From an uncultured Collinsella sp. (GTDB lineage: Bacteria > Actinomycetota > Coriobacteriia > Coriobacteriales > Coriobacteriaceae), in the NCBI GenBank assembly GCA_900545055.1, contig UQXP01000043.1, positions 1 to 14,317 of the forward strand: a stretch of DNA of 14,317 nt, in the 5' to 3' direction. A program made the position numbers and the translations under genes. The notes under the pieces are model-generated. The model saw nothing but the letters and a program-made list of their open reading frames with translations. It had not been told where the DNA came from and searched no databases. Each line of letters opens with the position of its first letter. Position 1 is the stretch's first letter. This document shows positions 1-5,758 of this stretch, one piece after another.

Positions 1-1100
1 CCAAAGATGCCGATCGGCTTGCCCAGCAGCATGCCAAAGTACACGCCGAGCGTCACCGGGTCGGTGAGCAGCGTGCTCATGTCCACGCCCACTAGGCGAA
101 CCTGTGCGTTCACGAACGCAAAGATCGGCAGGATCACAAAGTTGACCGGCGTGGAGATCAGACGCTCCATGCGAATGAGCGGCGGGGTCACACGGTGCAT
201 GACGCGCTCGACCTTGGTGGTCGAGACGGTAAAGTCATGCTGGCCCAGGATGTGTGCCTCGTCGTCGTAGCGGTCATCGAGCAGCGGCAGGCACTCGCCC
301 AGCCAATCGGTGAGACTATCGAGCTTGACGCCGCACTTGGCCGGAATGGTGAAGGCCAGGATGACGCCAGCAAGCGTGGCATGTACGCCGCTCTTGAACA
401 TGCAGAACCACAACAGCAGACCCAGTACCGAATACGGGGCAAGGCGGTAATGCTGCGTCTTGTTGAGCCACACGAGCGCGCAGGTCACAAGCGCGGCGGC
501 GCCCAACCAAAACGGATTGGGGCTCTGACCGTAGAAGATGGCGATGGCGGCGATGGAGATGAGGTCGTCGGCGATGGCGAGCGTCGAGAAGAACACGCGC
601 ACGCCGTTGGGCACGCGGTTGCCCAAAAGCGACAGCACGCCCAGCGCAAAGGCAATATCGGTTGCCATGGGAATGGCCCAGCCGTTGTGCGCGCCGGCAT
701 GGTTAAAGATCAGGTAGATGCAGGCGGGAACGACGACGCCGCCCACGGCCGCCAGCATGGGAAGCATGGCCTGACGCGGATTCTTGAGCTCGCCGACCGT
801 CATCTCGTACTTAAGCTCAATGCCCACCAACAAAAAGAAAATCGCCATGAGGAAGTCGTTGACGAAAAGCTCAACGGTGAGACCGGCCGTAAGATTGCCC
901 AGACCCACATACAGCGGGGTCTCCAAAAAGTGATGGATGGCCTCGTAGGCATCGGTATTGGCGCAAATGACGGCGGCGATGGCGGCGAAGACCATGACGG
1001 CGGCGGAAATCGTGCCGTTCTCGGCGATGCGCTCCCAAATGTCGTGACGTTCAAAACGCTTGCGCTCACGAACGTTGAACAGCTGCTCAGTTGCTGCCAT
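1..1100 (-). CDS. nhaA: Na+/H+ antiporter NhaA (3' end beyond window)
   Basis: Inner-membrane antiporter that exchanges cytoplasmic Na+ (or Li+) for external protons, for pH and sodium homeostasis. About 366 residues are visible; the C-terminus lies off the left edge (family usually about 390 or more). The seen sequence is strongly hydrophobic with many membrane helices. Residues about 145-163 carry the ATDIAFALGVLSLLGNRVP segment, matching the E. coli region around Asp133. Residues 173-180 (TLAIADDL) carry the paired aspartates equivalent to Asp163/Asp164 of the ion site. Start chosen at the ATG at 1098-1100, because GAAAGGAG lies 6 nt upstream. The protein then opens with a hydrophilic, charged stretch (residues 8-30) before the first helix. 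It follows ppaC on the same strand but is separated by a strong ppaC terminator and a structured leader, so it is probably controlled on its own. Family assignment is firm. Confidence 0.95.
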   Translation of the reverse strand, partial: MAATEQLFNVRERKRFERHDIWERIAENGTISAAVMVFAAIAAVICANTDAYEAIHHFLETPLYVGLGNLTAGLTVELFVNDFLMAIFFLLVGIELKYEMTVGELKNPRQAMLPMLAAVGGVVVPACIYLIFNHAGAHNGWAIPMATDIAFALGVLSLLGNRVPNGVRVFFSTLAIADDLISIAAIAIFYGQSPNPFWLGAAALVTCALVWLNKTQHYRLAPYSVLGLLLWFCMFKSGVHATLAGVILAFTIPAKCGVKLDSLTDWLGECLPLLDDRYDDEAHILGQHDFTVSTTKVERVMHRVTPPLIRMERLISTPVNFVILPIFAFVNAQVRLVGVDMSTLLTDPVTLGVYFGMLLGKPIGIF

Positions 1101-1308
1101 GGGCGGCTCCTTTCACGGGAAAGCTCCCGTCTTAAAAAAGCACGGCCCGCCCAAGTGGCGGCGCCGCGCTCTAACGTATTACGCTTGCATCTAGCCTACC
1201 CTGCACGACAAGCACGCAGGCGTGGCCGAAAAGCGGAACCACAGGTTGAACATTATTTGCTCAACGGCACGGACACGCCTGTCCAAGAGACGACGCGGCA
1301 CCGTGCAC
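1101..1308 (-). promoter_or_regulatory. structured nhaA leader region
   Basis: This 208-base gap between the ppaC terminator and nhaA has no plausible gene but much dyad symmetry. Seen: an 8-bp inverted repeat (1217-1224 with 1274-1281), a 6-bp one (1267-1272 with 1301-1306), a 5-bp one (1245-1249 with 1261-1265), a terminator-like hairpin ending in six U (1134-1169) and a 6-bp hairpin with a 4-nt loop (1115-1130) four bases before the Shine-Dalgarno. No convincing -35/-10 pair was found, so the transcript start is unknown. Cis-regulation of nhaA is inferred. Confidence 0.4.
1134..1169 (-). terminator. terminator-like hairpin in nhaA leader (possible attenuator)
   Basis: Read on the minus strand, a GC-rich stem pairs plus positions 1157-1169 with 1140-1151: 12 pairs, one G-U and one bulged base, with a 5-nt loop. 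It is followed immediately by six T (plus 1134-1139). It ends 33 bases before the nhaA ATG, well after the separate ppaC terminator, so a leader attenuator is the natural reading. A redundant second terminator for ppaC is the alternative. Confidence 0.55.
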
Positions 1309-1348
1309 AAAAAACGACCGGAGCGCGGGGCGTCCGCGATCCGGTCGT
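1308..1348 (-). terminator. ppaC intrinsic terminator
   Basis: On the minus strand a perfect 9-bp outer stem (plus 1340-1348 with 1314-1322) encloses a further CGCGG/CCGCG stem and is followed by a run of six T. It starts 20 bases after the ppaC stop codon, the classic position for a rho-independent terminator. Confidence 0.9.
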
Positions 1349-1367
1349 GGCGTTTGGTCAACTAAAC

Positions 1368-2291
1368 CTAGCAGGCGGCCATAATGGGGGCAGCGACCTG
1401 CTTCTTACGGGAAAGGACACCCGGCATCCAGACGCCGTCGTGCTCGTCAGCAATGCCCAGGCCCTTCTGAGCAGCCTCGGTCTCGCCCTCGAGCAGGACC
1501 TGCGAGCCCTCCTCCATGATGTCGGTGATGCACAGGACAATGCCGTCGGCGCCCTTCTCGGCGGCGTAGGCGCGCATGGCCTCGCGGATCTCGTCGATCA
1601 TGCCGAGTGCGCGGCTCTTGTCGACGGTCTCGTACTGGCCGATGAGCAGCTTCTTGCCAGCGGGCTCGAACATCTTGATGTCGTTGCCGACCATCTCGGC
1701 TGCGGTGAAGGAGCCGGACGGACGGGTAAGGAAGACTTCCATGCCAAACTTGACCGGATCGACGCCCACCTGCTCGCCGAGCTTGGCGGCGACGGCGCGG
1801 TCGACATCGGTGGTGGTGGGGCTCTTGAGCATGAGCGTGTCGGTCATCATGGCCGAGAGCAGCAGCTTGGCCTGGACGTCGGAAAGCTCAACGCCGAGCA
1901 CGCCGGCGAGCTTGGTGACGATGGTGCAGCTGGAGCCCCAGGGCAGGCAGATGTAGTGCAGCGGGCCGGCGGTCTCAAAGTCGCCGATGCGGTGATGGTC
2001 GACGACGCCAAAGACCGTGGCGTCCTTAAGGCCGGCGACGGACTGGGCAGACTCGTTGTGGTCGGTGAGGACGACGAGCTGACCGGCCTCGACGGAATCA
2101 ATCACGCGGGGCTCGGCAATGCCGGCGTCGGCGAGCAACTTGGCGGACTCGGCCGGAAGCTGACCAAGGGCGCAGGCCTCGTAGGTGTTGCCGGCATACT
2201 CAACCTGGTTGAGCAGCTGGGACAGGACGACGGCGCTCATGATGGCGTCGTTATCGGGGTTCTGGTGACCAAAGACAAGAACGTTTGCCAT
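1368..2291 (-). CDS. ppaC: manganese-dependent inorganic pyrophosphatase (DHH family II)
   Basis: Cytoplasmic enzyme that hydrolyses pyrophosphate to two phosphates, pulling biosynthetic reactions forward. The protein is 307 residues, the usual length for family II. The metal-site motifs are all present: GHQNPDNDA at 8-16, LTDHNE around 74-79, VDHHR around 97-101 and the C-terminal substrate-binding SRKKQ at 294-298. The fold is an N-terminal DHH domain followed by DHHA2. No CBS-pair insert is present, so this is the unregulated short form. Start at the ATG at 2289-2291, with GGAGG six bases upstream. It lies downstream of the ROK kinase on the same strand, separated by 168 bases that contain a REP-like repeat, and has its own terminator. 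The call is firm. Confidence 0.97.
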   Translation of the reverse strand: MANVLVFGHQNPDNDAIMSAVVLSQLLNQVEYAGNTYEACALGQLPAESAKLLADAGIAEPRVIDSVEAGQLVVLTDHNESAQSVAGLKDATVFGVVDHHRIGDFETAGPLHYICLPWGSSCTIVTKLAGVLGVELSDVQAKLLLSAMMTDTLMLKSPTTTDVDRAVAAKLGEQVGVDPVKFGMEVFLTRPSGSFTAAEMVGNDIKMFEPAGKKLLIGQYETVDKSRALGMIDEIREAMRAYAAEKGADGIVLCITDIMEEGSQVLLEGETEAAQKGLGIADEHDGVWMPGVLSRKKQVAAPIMAAC

Positions 2292-2329
2292 GGATATCCT
2301 CCACTTGATATGTGTACTTGGACGTAGCT

Positions 2330-2338
2330 ATGGTAGCA
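2330..2338 (-). promoter_or_regulatory. candidate extended -10 of ppaC
   Basis: On the minus strand TGCTACCAT fits an extended -10 (TGn followed by TAnnnT), 38 bases upstream of the ppaC ATG. No recognisable -35 was found, which is tolerated for extended -10 promoters. Assignment is by pattern only. Confidence 0.3.
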
Positions 2339-2392
2339 CGCCGATGCCGAGCCTTCGCAGACGGAAGGGCCACGGCATATTTTGGGGCGCAG

Positions 2393-2459
2393 GCACGGGG
2401 GCCAAGGCTGTCCCTTTTGCACCATGTTGGTGCAAAGTAACCTGTCCCCCTTGCACCAA
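2393..2459 (-). repeat. REP-like palindromic repeat, copy A
   Basis: Starts at the base after the ROK kinase stop codon. On the minus strand positions 2459-2418 match copy B (8865-8824) at 37 of 42 positions. The core is a palindrome of TTGCACCA and TGGTGCAA with a 3-nt spacer (2417-2435), and a third TTGCACCAA lies at 2451-2459. A degenerate outer arm (2393-2407 against 2441-2454) holds the GGGGG/CCCCC blocks. It has no U-run, so it is not a normal terminator. Confidence 0.8.
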
Positions 2460-3413
2460 CTATTTGCCGGCGGCGCGCAGGGCTACGTAGGCGGCACCGA
2501 TGATGCCGGCGTCGTTTTCGAGCGAAGCGACCTTAATGGGCGTCTCGCGCGAGGCGGAAAGCGCGTACTGCTTAAAGTGCTCGCGGACCTTGTCGAGGTA
2601 GACATCGGCCGAGGCGGAGGCGCCGCCGCCGATGAGGAACATCTCGGGATCAACCACGTTGGCGATAAGCGCCAGTGCGCGGCCGAGATAGTCGGCCATG
2701 GTATCGGCCGCGGCCAGCGCGAGCTTGTCGCCCTCGCGGCAGGCCTGGAACACGTCCTTGGAATCAGAAGGCCCAGTGAGCTCGATGGGCTCGACGCCGG
2801 CCTTTTTGCACTCGGCAAGGTAGTTGCTCACCACGCCGGTGGCGCTGGAATACTGCTCCAGGTGGCCATGTCCGCCGCAGCCGCAGGTGCGCTCCTCTTC
2901 GGGGTTCAGGCACATGTGGCCAATCTCGCCGCCGGCGCCTACAACGCCCGACACCACGTCGCCATTAACGATAACGCCGCCGCCCACGCCGGTACCGATG
3001 GTGACCATCACCACGTTTTGCACGCCCTTGGCGGAGCCGAGCCAGGCCTCGCCCATGGCAGCGGCGTTGGCATCGTTCTCGTACTTAACGACCGCGTCGG
3101 GGCAGTGCTCCTGAATGGCGACTCTTAGCTCGGGCAGGTTAATGGCAATGTTGGCCTTGACCTTGGCATCGCCCGATGCCGGGATGGGGCACGGAACGGC
3201 CAGGCCAATACCCGCCACAAAGGCGCGCGGAATCTGGGCCTTGGCGACCACCTGGTCGATAGCCTCGGTCACCGCGGCAAAGCCCGCGGCGTCAACGATA
3301 GGCGGCGTGGGCACGCTGGCCTTGGCCAGCAGGTTACCGTCCTCGTCGAACAGACCCTCCTTAACCGAAGTGCCGCCGACGTCGATGCCGATGTAATACT
3401 GCTTAGGTTCCAT
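2460..3413 (-). CDS. ROK family sugar kinase (glucokinase-like)
   Basis: Probable cytoplasmic ATP-dependent hexose kinase, most likely phosphorylating glucose, mannose or fructose. The 317-residue product has the N-terminal phosphate-binding loop GIDVGGTSVKEG (9-20), the catalytic aspartate in YENDANAAA (Asp114), TIGTGVGGG (138-146), the sugar-binding EIGH (163-166) and the zinc motif beginning Cys177-Gly-Cys179. The last zinc-motif position is His184 instead of the usual Cys. No N-terminal helix-turn-helix is present, so it is an enzyme rather than a ROK repressor. Start set at the ATG at 3411-3413, giving the canonical N-terminus; in-frame upstream starts (3440, 3479) would add a basic stretch untypical of the family. 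A purine-rich AAAGGCGGG precedes it. It diverges from the GntR regulator and manA, which suggests a shared sugar pathway. Exact substrate cannot be read from sequence. Confidence 0.9.
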   Translation of the reverse strand: MEPKQYYIGIDVGGTSVKEGLFDEDGNLLAKASVPTPPIVDAAGFAAVTEAIDQVVAKAQIPRAFVAGIGLAVPCPIPASGDAKVKANIAINLPELRVAIQEHCPDAVVKYENDANAAAMGEAWLGSAKGVQNVVMVTIGTGVGGGVIVNGDVVSGVVGAGGEIGHMCLNPEEERTCGCGGHGHLEQYSSATGVVSNYLAECKKAGVEPIELTGPSDSKDVFQACREGDKLALAAADTMADYLGRALALIANVVDPEMFLIGGGASASADVYLDKVREHFKQYALSASRETPIKVASLENDAGIIGAAYVALRAAGK

Positions 3414-3508
3414 GGGAGCCCGCCTTTCTCGTTTAAACATTGCCTGTATGGTACCGCTCCCAAGGCAAAAACCTGCCAAAAAGGGGCAGGTTTGTTTTGG
3501 CAGGTTTT
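3414..3508 (-). promoter_or_regulatory. ROK leader with competing hairpins
   Basis: Three copies of the AACCTGCC word are arranged so that plus 3468-3481 pairs perfectly over 14 bp with 3495-3508, or over 9 bp (3469-3477) with 3485-3493. On the minus strand either hairpin ends in a T-rich run about 55 bases before the ROK ATG; on the plus strand TTTGTTTT follows the shorter one. It could be a bidirectional terminator or a ROK leader attenuator. A TACCAT hexamer at 3448-3453 (minus) is a weak -10 candidate nearer the gene. Confidence 0.5.
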
Positions 3509-3750
3509 ATCTGGGGAAACGCAGAGTACGAGATTCGGTTCGCTGGCCGCTATATCGGTTCGGTCCCGTCCTCGGACCGATCATTCCTCAACACGACACT
3601 ACTCAGATGTTTATCATTTAAAACGCTCAGATTTTACAAGCGGGGTGTCTTTTGATTTTATCGTTCTCGAACTTTTCAATAACTCAATAGAGATACTTAG
3701 GCGTTGACTATACTTTCTTTTATTCTCAATCAAGTTGGAAAGGAGGTTCC
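3509..3750 (+). promoter_or_regulatory. AT-rich spacer with control region of gntR-manA
   Basis: No gene is seen in this part of the 337-base divergent spacer. Positions about 3590-3740 are clearly AT-rich compared with the flanking genes. Visible elements are a 7-bp hairpin (3560-3566 with 3574-3580), a direct repeat CTCAGAT at 3602-3608 and 3626-3632 (24-base period), and TTGACT at 3704-3709 overlapping TATACT at 3709-3714. TATACT is a reasonable -10 for gntR, but no good -35 stands 17 bases before it. Operators for the GntR regulator are likely here but not defined. Confidence 0.4.
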
Positions 3751-4470
3751 TTGATTCCCAAATACGAGGCGATAGCTGCAGATATTCGTCGGAGTATTGA
3801 GGATGGCGCTCTTAAACCGGGCGACAAGCTTCCCACCGTCGTTGAGTTCTGCGAGCTCTATAGCGTTTCTAAGATCACCGTCAAACGTGCGATTGAGCAG
3901 ATTACCGAGGAGGGCTTGATTACCAGTCGGCGCGGATCGGGCACCTACGTCAAGGACACAGCGGGGCTTCCCGGCCAGGTGTTTTTCCAAGGCAAAAACG
4001 ACCGCGCCCAAGGCTTTTCGTACGAGCATCGCGGGGAGAAAGTGACCTCGGTGGTCTACGATTTCTCGATCGTCAATCCGCCGGCAGAGGTTGCGACCCA
4101 GCTGGGATTGGCCGAGGATGACTTCGCCTATCACATCGTGCGCGTGCGCCAGGTCGACGAGAAGCCCATCGTCATCGAGTACACCTATATGCCGCTCGAA
4201 CTGATCCCGGGCCTTAAAAAGAAGGACCTGTACGGATCGGTCTACGGCTTTATCCGCGAGCAATGCGGGCTGAAGATTTCGAGCTTCCATCGCACCATCC
4301 GCGCCGTCGCGGCAACTGAGGAAGAGGCTGAGCGCCTGGATACCAAACCTGGCTCTCCCCTGCTCGAGCTCAACCAGATTGGCTTTTTGGACAGCGGCAC
4401 CGACTTTGAGTATTCGGTCTCGCGCAACGTTGGCGACCGCTTTGAGTTGCACAACGTAACGTTGGCATAG
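3751..4470 (+). CDS. GntR-family (HutC/UTRA) transcriptional regulator
   Basis: DNA-binding repressor or activator of the HutC subfamily. The 239-residue product has an N-terminal winged helix at about 4-68 (YEAIAADIRRSIEDG, then LPTVVEFCELYSVSKITVKRAI, then a RRGSGTYV wing) and a UTRA effector domain at about 95-235. UTRA domains usually bind a sugar phosphate or other small metabolite. Start is TTG at 3751: AAAGGAGG ends four bases before it and no in-frame ATG lies upstream. manA begins 74 bases downstream on the same strand with no clear terminator between, so the two probably form an operon. By context it may respond to a hexose phosphate and control manA, itself and perhaps the divergent ROK kinase. 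The effector is inferred, not seen. Confidence 0.92.
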   Translation: MIPKYEAIAADIRRSIEDGALKPGDKLPTVVEFCELYSVSKITVKRAIEQITEEGLITSRRGSGTYVKDTAGLPGQVFFQGKNDRAQGFSYEHRGEKVTSVVYDFSIVNPPAEVATQLGLAEDDFAYHIVRVRQVDEKPIVIEYTYMPLELIPGLKKKDLYGSVYGFIREQCGLKISSFHRTIRAVAATEEEAERLDTKPGSPLLELNQIGFLDSGTDFEYSVSRNVGDRFELHNVTLA

Positions 4471-4544
4471 GTTTTTGTAGTCATACGGGCGCTCGTTTTA
4501 AGCAGTTTTACGCGGCGCCCGCGCAGCACAATGGGAGTATGAAC

Positions 4545-5477
4545 ATGTCCGATTTGATTAAACTGACGCCGATCTTCCACGAGAAGATCTGGGGCGGCCG
4601 TCAACTCGAAACCGTATTTGGTTACGACATTCCCGAGGGTCCCATCGGTGAGTGTTGGGCCATCTCGGCACACCCCAACGGCGACTGCCAGATTGCGGAG
4701 GGCCCGTACGCCGGCCACACGCTTTCGTGGCTGTGGGCCGAGCACCGCGAGCTCTTTGGCAACTGCGAGGGCAAGGAGTTCCCGCTGCTCATTAAAATTC
4801 TGGACGCCAAGGACGACCTTTCGATCCAGATTCACCCCAACAACGAGTACGCCGCCGAGCACGAGAACGGCAGCCTGGGCAAAACCGAGTGCTGGTATGT
4901 ACTAGACTGCGAGCCCGGTGCCACGATCATCGTCGGCCAGCGCGCGCACGACCGCGCCGAGGCTGCACAGATGATCGAGGAGGGTCGTTGGGACGAGATG
5001 CTCAACGTGCTGCCGATTCACAAGGGCGACTTTTTCCAGATTGATTCCGGTACCGTGCACGCCATCAAGACCGGCACGCTCATTTTGGAGACGCAGCAGT
5101 CGAGCGATGTGACGTATCGCCTGTACGACTACGACCGTCCCGGCACCGACGGCAAGCTGCGCCCGCTGCACATTGAGCAGAGCCTCGACTGCATCGACTT
5201 TGATGCTCAGGCTCCGACCGACGGCACGGTGACCGCGCCCGAAGTCGACGGCGTGACTGAGCTTGAGTCCAACCCCTGCTACACCGTCGATCGCGTGCGC
5301 GTCGACGGCAGCAAGACCCTGGAGCAGCGCTGGCCCTTCATGTGCCTGTCGGTCATCGACGGCAAAGGCACCGTCTGCGGCGACCCCGTCCACAAGGGAA
5401 GCCACCTGCTGGCACCCAGCACCGTGGACCAGATCGAACTTGAAGGCAAGATGGAATTGATCGTCTCGCATCTCTAG
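4545..5477 (+). CDS. manA: mannose-6-phosphate isomerase, class I
   Basis: Zinc-dependent cytoplasmic isomerase that interconverts mannose-6-phosphate and fructose-6-phosphate. The product is 310 residues, the short form of the type I family with a cupin fold. The zinc ligands are recognisable as Gln95 and His97 in SIQIHPNN, Glu115 in KTECW and His172 in SGTVHAI; the substrate-pocket arginine is probably Arg192 in TYRLYDYDR. Two in-frame ATGs exist at 4539 and 4545. The second is preferred because GGGAG at 4533-4537 stands seven bases before it but only one base before the first. It is the distal gene of the gntR-manA unit and is followed by a strong terminator. With the ROK kinase it could form a mannose or fructose utilisation pair. 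Confidence 0.96.
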   Translation: MSDLIKLTPIFHEKIWGGRQLETVFGYDIPEGPIGECWAISAHPNGDCQIAEGPYAGHTLSWLWAEHRELFGNCEGKEFPLLIKILDAKDDLSIQIHPNNEYAAEHENGSLGKTECWYVLDCEPGATIIVGQRAHDRAEAAQMIEEGRWDEMLNVLPIHKGDFFQIDSGTVHAIKTGTLILETQQSSDVTYRLYDYDRPGTDGKLRPLHIEQSLDCIDFDAQAPTDGTVTAPEVDGVTELESNPCYTVDRVRVDGSKTLEQRWPFMCLSVIDGKGTVCGDPVHKGSHLLAPSTVDQIELEGKMELIVSHL

Positions 5478-5503
5478 GTCGCACCAACAGCCCAAACGCA
5501 ACA

Positions 5504-5537
5504 AGGGGCTCTCCCGTCCATGTACGGGAGAGCCCCT
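5504..5537 (+). terminator. manA terminator hairpin
   Basis: A perfect 14-bp stem (5504-5517 with 5524-5537) around a 6-nt loop lies 27 bases after the manA stop. There is no clean T-run after it, only a mixed pyrimidine-rich stretch, so it is an unusually strong stem with a weak tail. A manA terminator is the simplest reading. Confidence 0.75.
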
Positions 5538-5576
5538 ACTCGTATCTATCTATCAGCCCACCCGGCTCTCCAGATC

Positions 5577-5605
5577 AAAAAGCGAACGAGCAGAGCGACG
5601 TTCGC
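5577..5605 (-). terminator. pcrA intrinsic terminator
   Basis: On the minus strand GCGAACG (plus 5599-5605) pairs over 7 bp with CGTTCGC (plus 5582-5588) around a 10-nt loop, followed by five T (plus 5577-5581). It lies about 155 bases past the pcrA stop, leaving the long inverted repeat inside the pcrA 3' UTR. Confidence 0.7.
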
Positions 5606-5621
5606 AAGCAACGTTATCTAA

Positions 5622-5751
5622 GGACCTGGGCGGGCGTATGGGGCAACATCGATCGCGAGTTCCGCACGCAAAGGAGGCCACTTAATGTGGCCTCCGTCTT
5701 GCGCAGGACTGCCCGAGCAGGCGATGTTGCCCCATACGCCCGCCCAGGTCC
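5622..5751. repeat. perfect 30-bp inverted repeat, 130-nt long hairpin
   Basis: Arms 5622-5651 and 5722-5751 are exact reverse complements over all 30 bases, separated by 70 bases. The loop holds its own 9-bp hairpin (5673-5681 with 5687-5695, 5-nt loop) and a 5-bp pairing outside that (CGCAA with TTGCG). The right arm ends seven bases from the pcrA stop codon. No open reading frame, target-site duplication or transposase is associated. In an RNA from either strand it would fold into one long rod. Confidence 0.9.
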
Positions 5752-5758
5752 GCCGGGA

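Noticed and set aside
195..2327. Long open frame on the plus strand (about 710 codons) opposite nhaA and ppaC
   Set aside because: Antisense to two firm genes, crosses both their boundaries and the terminator, and encodes a compositionally odd Gly/His/Asp-rich product: a by-product of GC-rich codon bias.
4486..4521. 7-bp inverted repeat between gntR and manA as a terminator
   Set aside because: The 22-base loop and lack of a T-run make it a poor terminator; the genes remain a likely operon.
4531..4542. Three-codon upstream frame ATG GGA GTA TGA before manA
   Set aside because: Its own ATG has no Shine-Dalgarno; the GGGAG within it serves manA. Most likely chance.
5622..5751. MITE interpretation of the long inverted repeat
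   Set aside because: No target-site duplication was seen at the flanks, no second copy in the window and no transposase; kept as a structural element of open origin.
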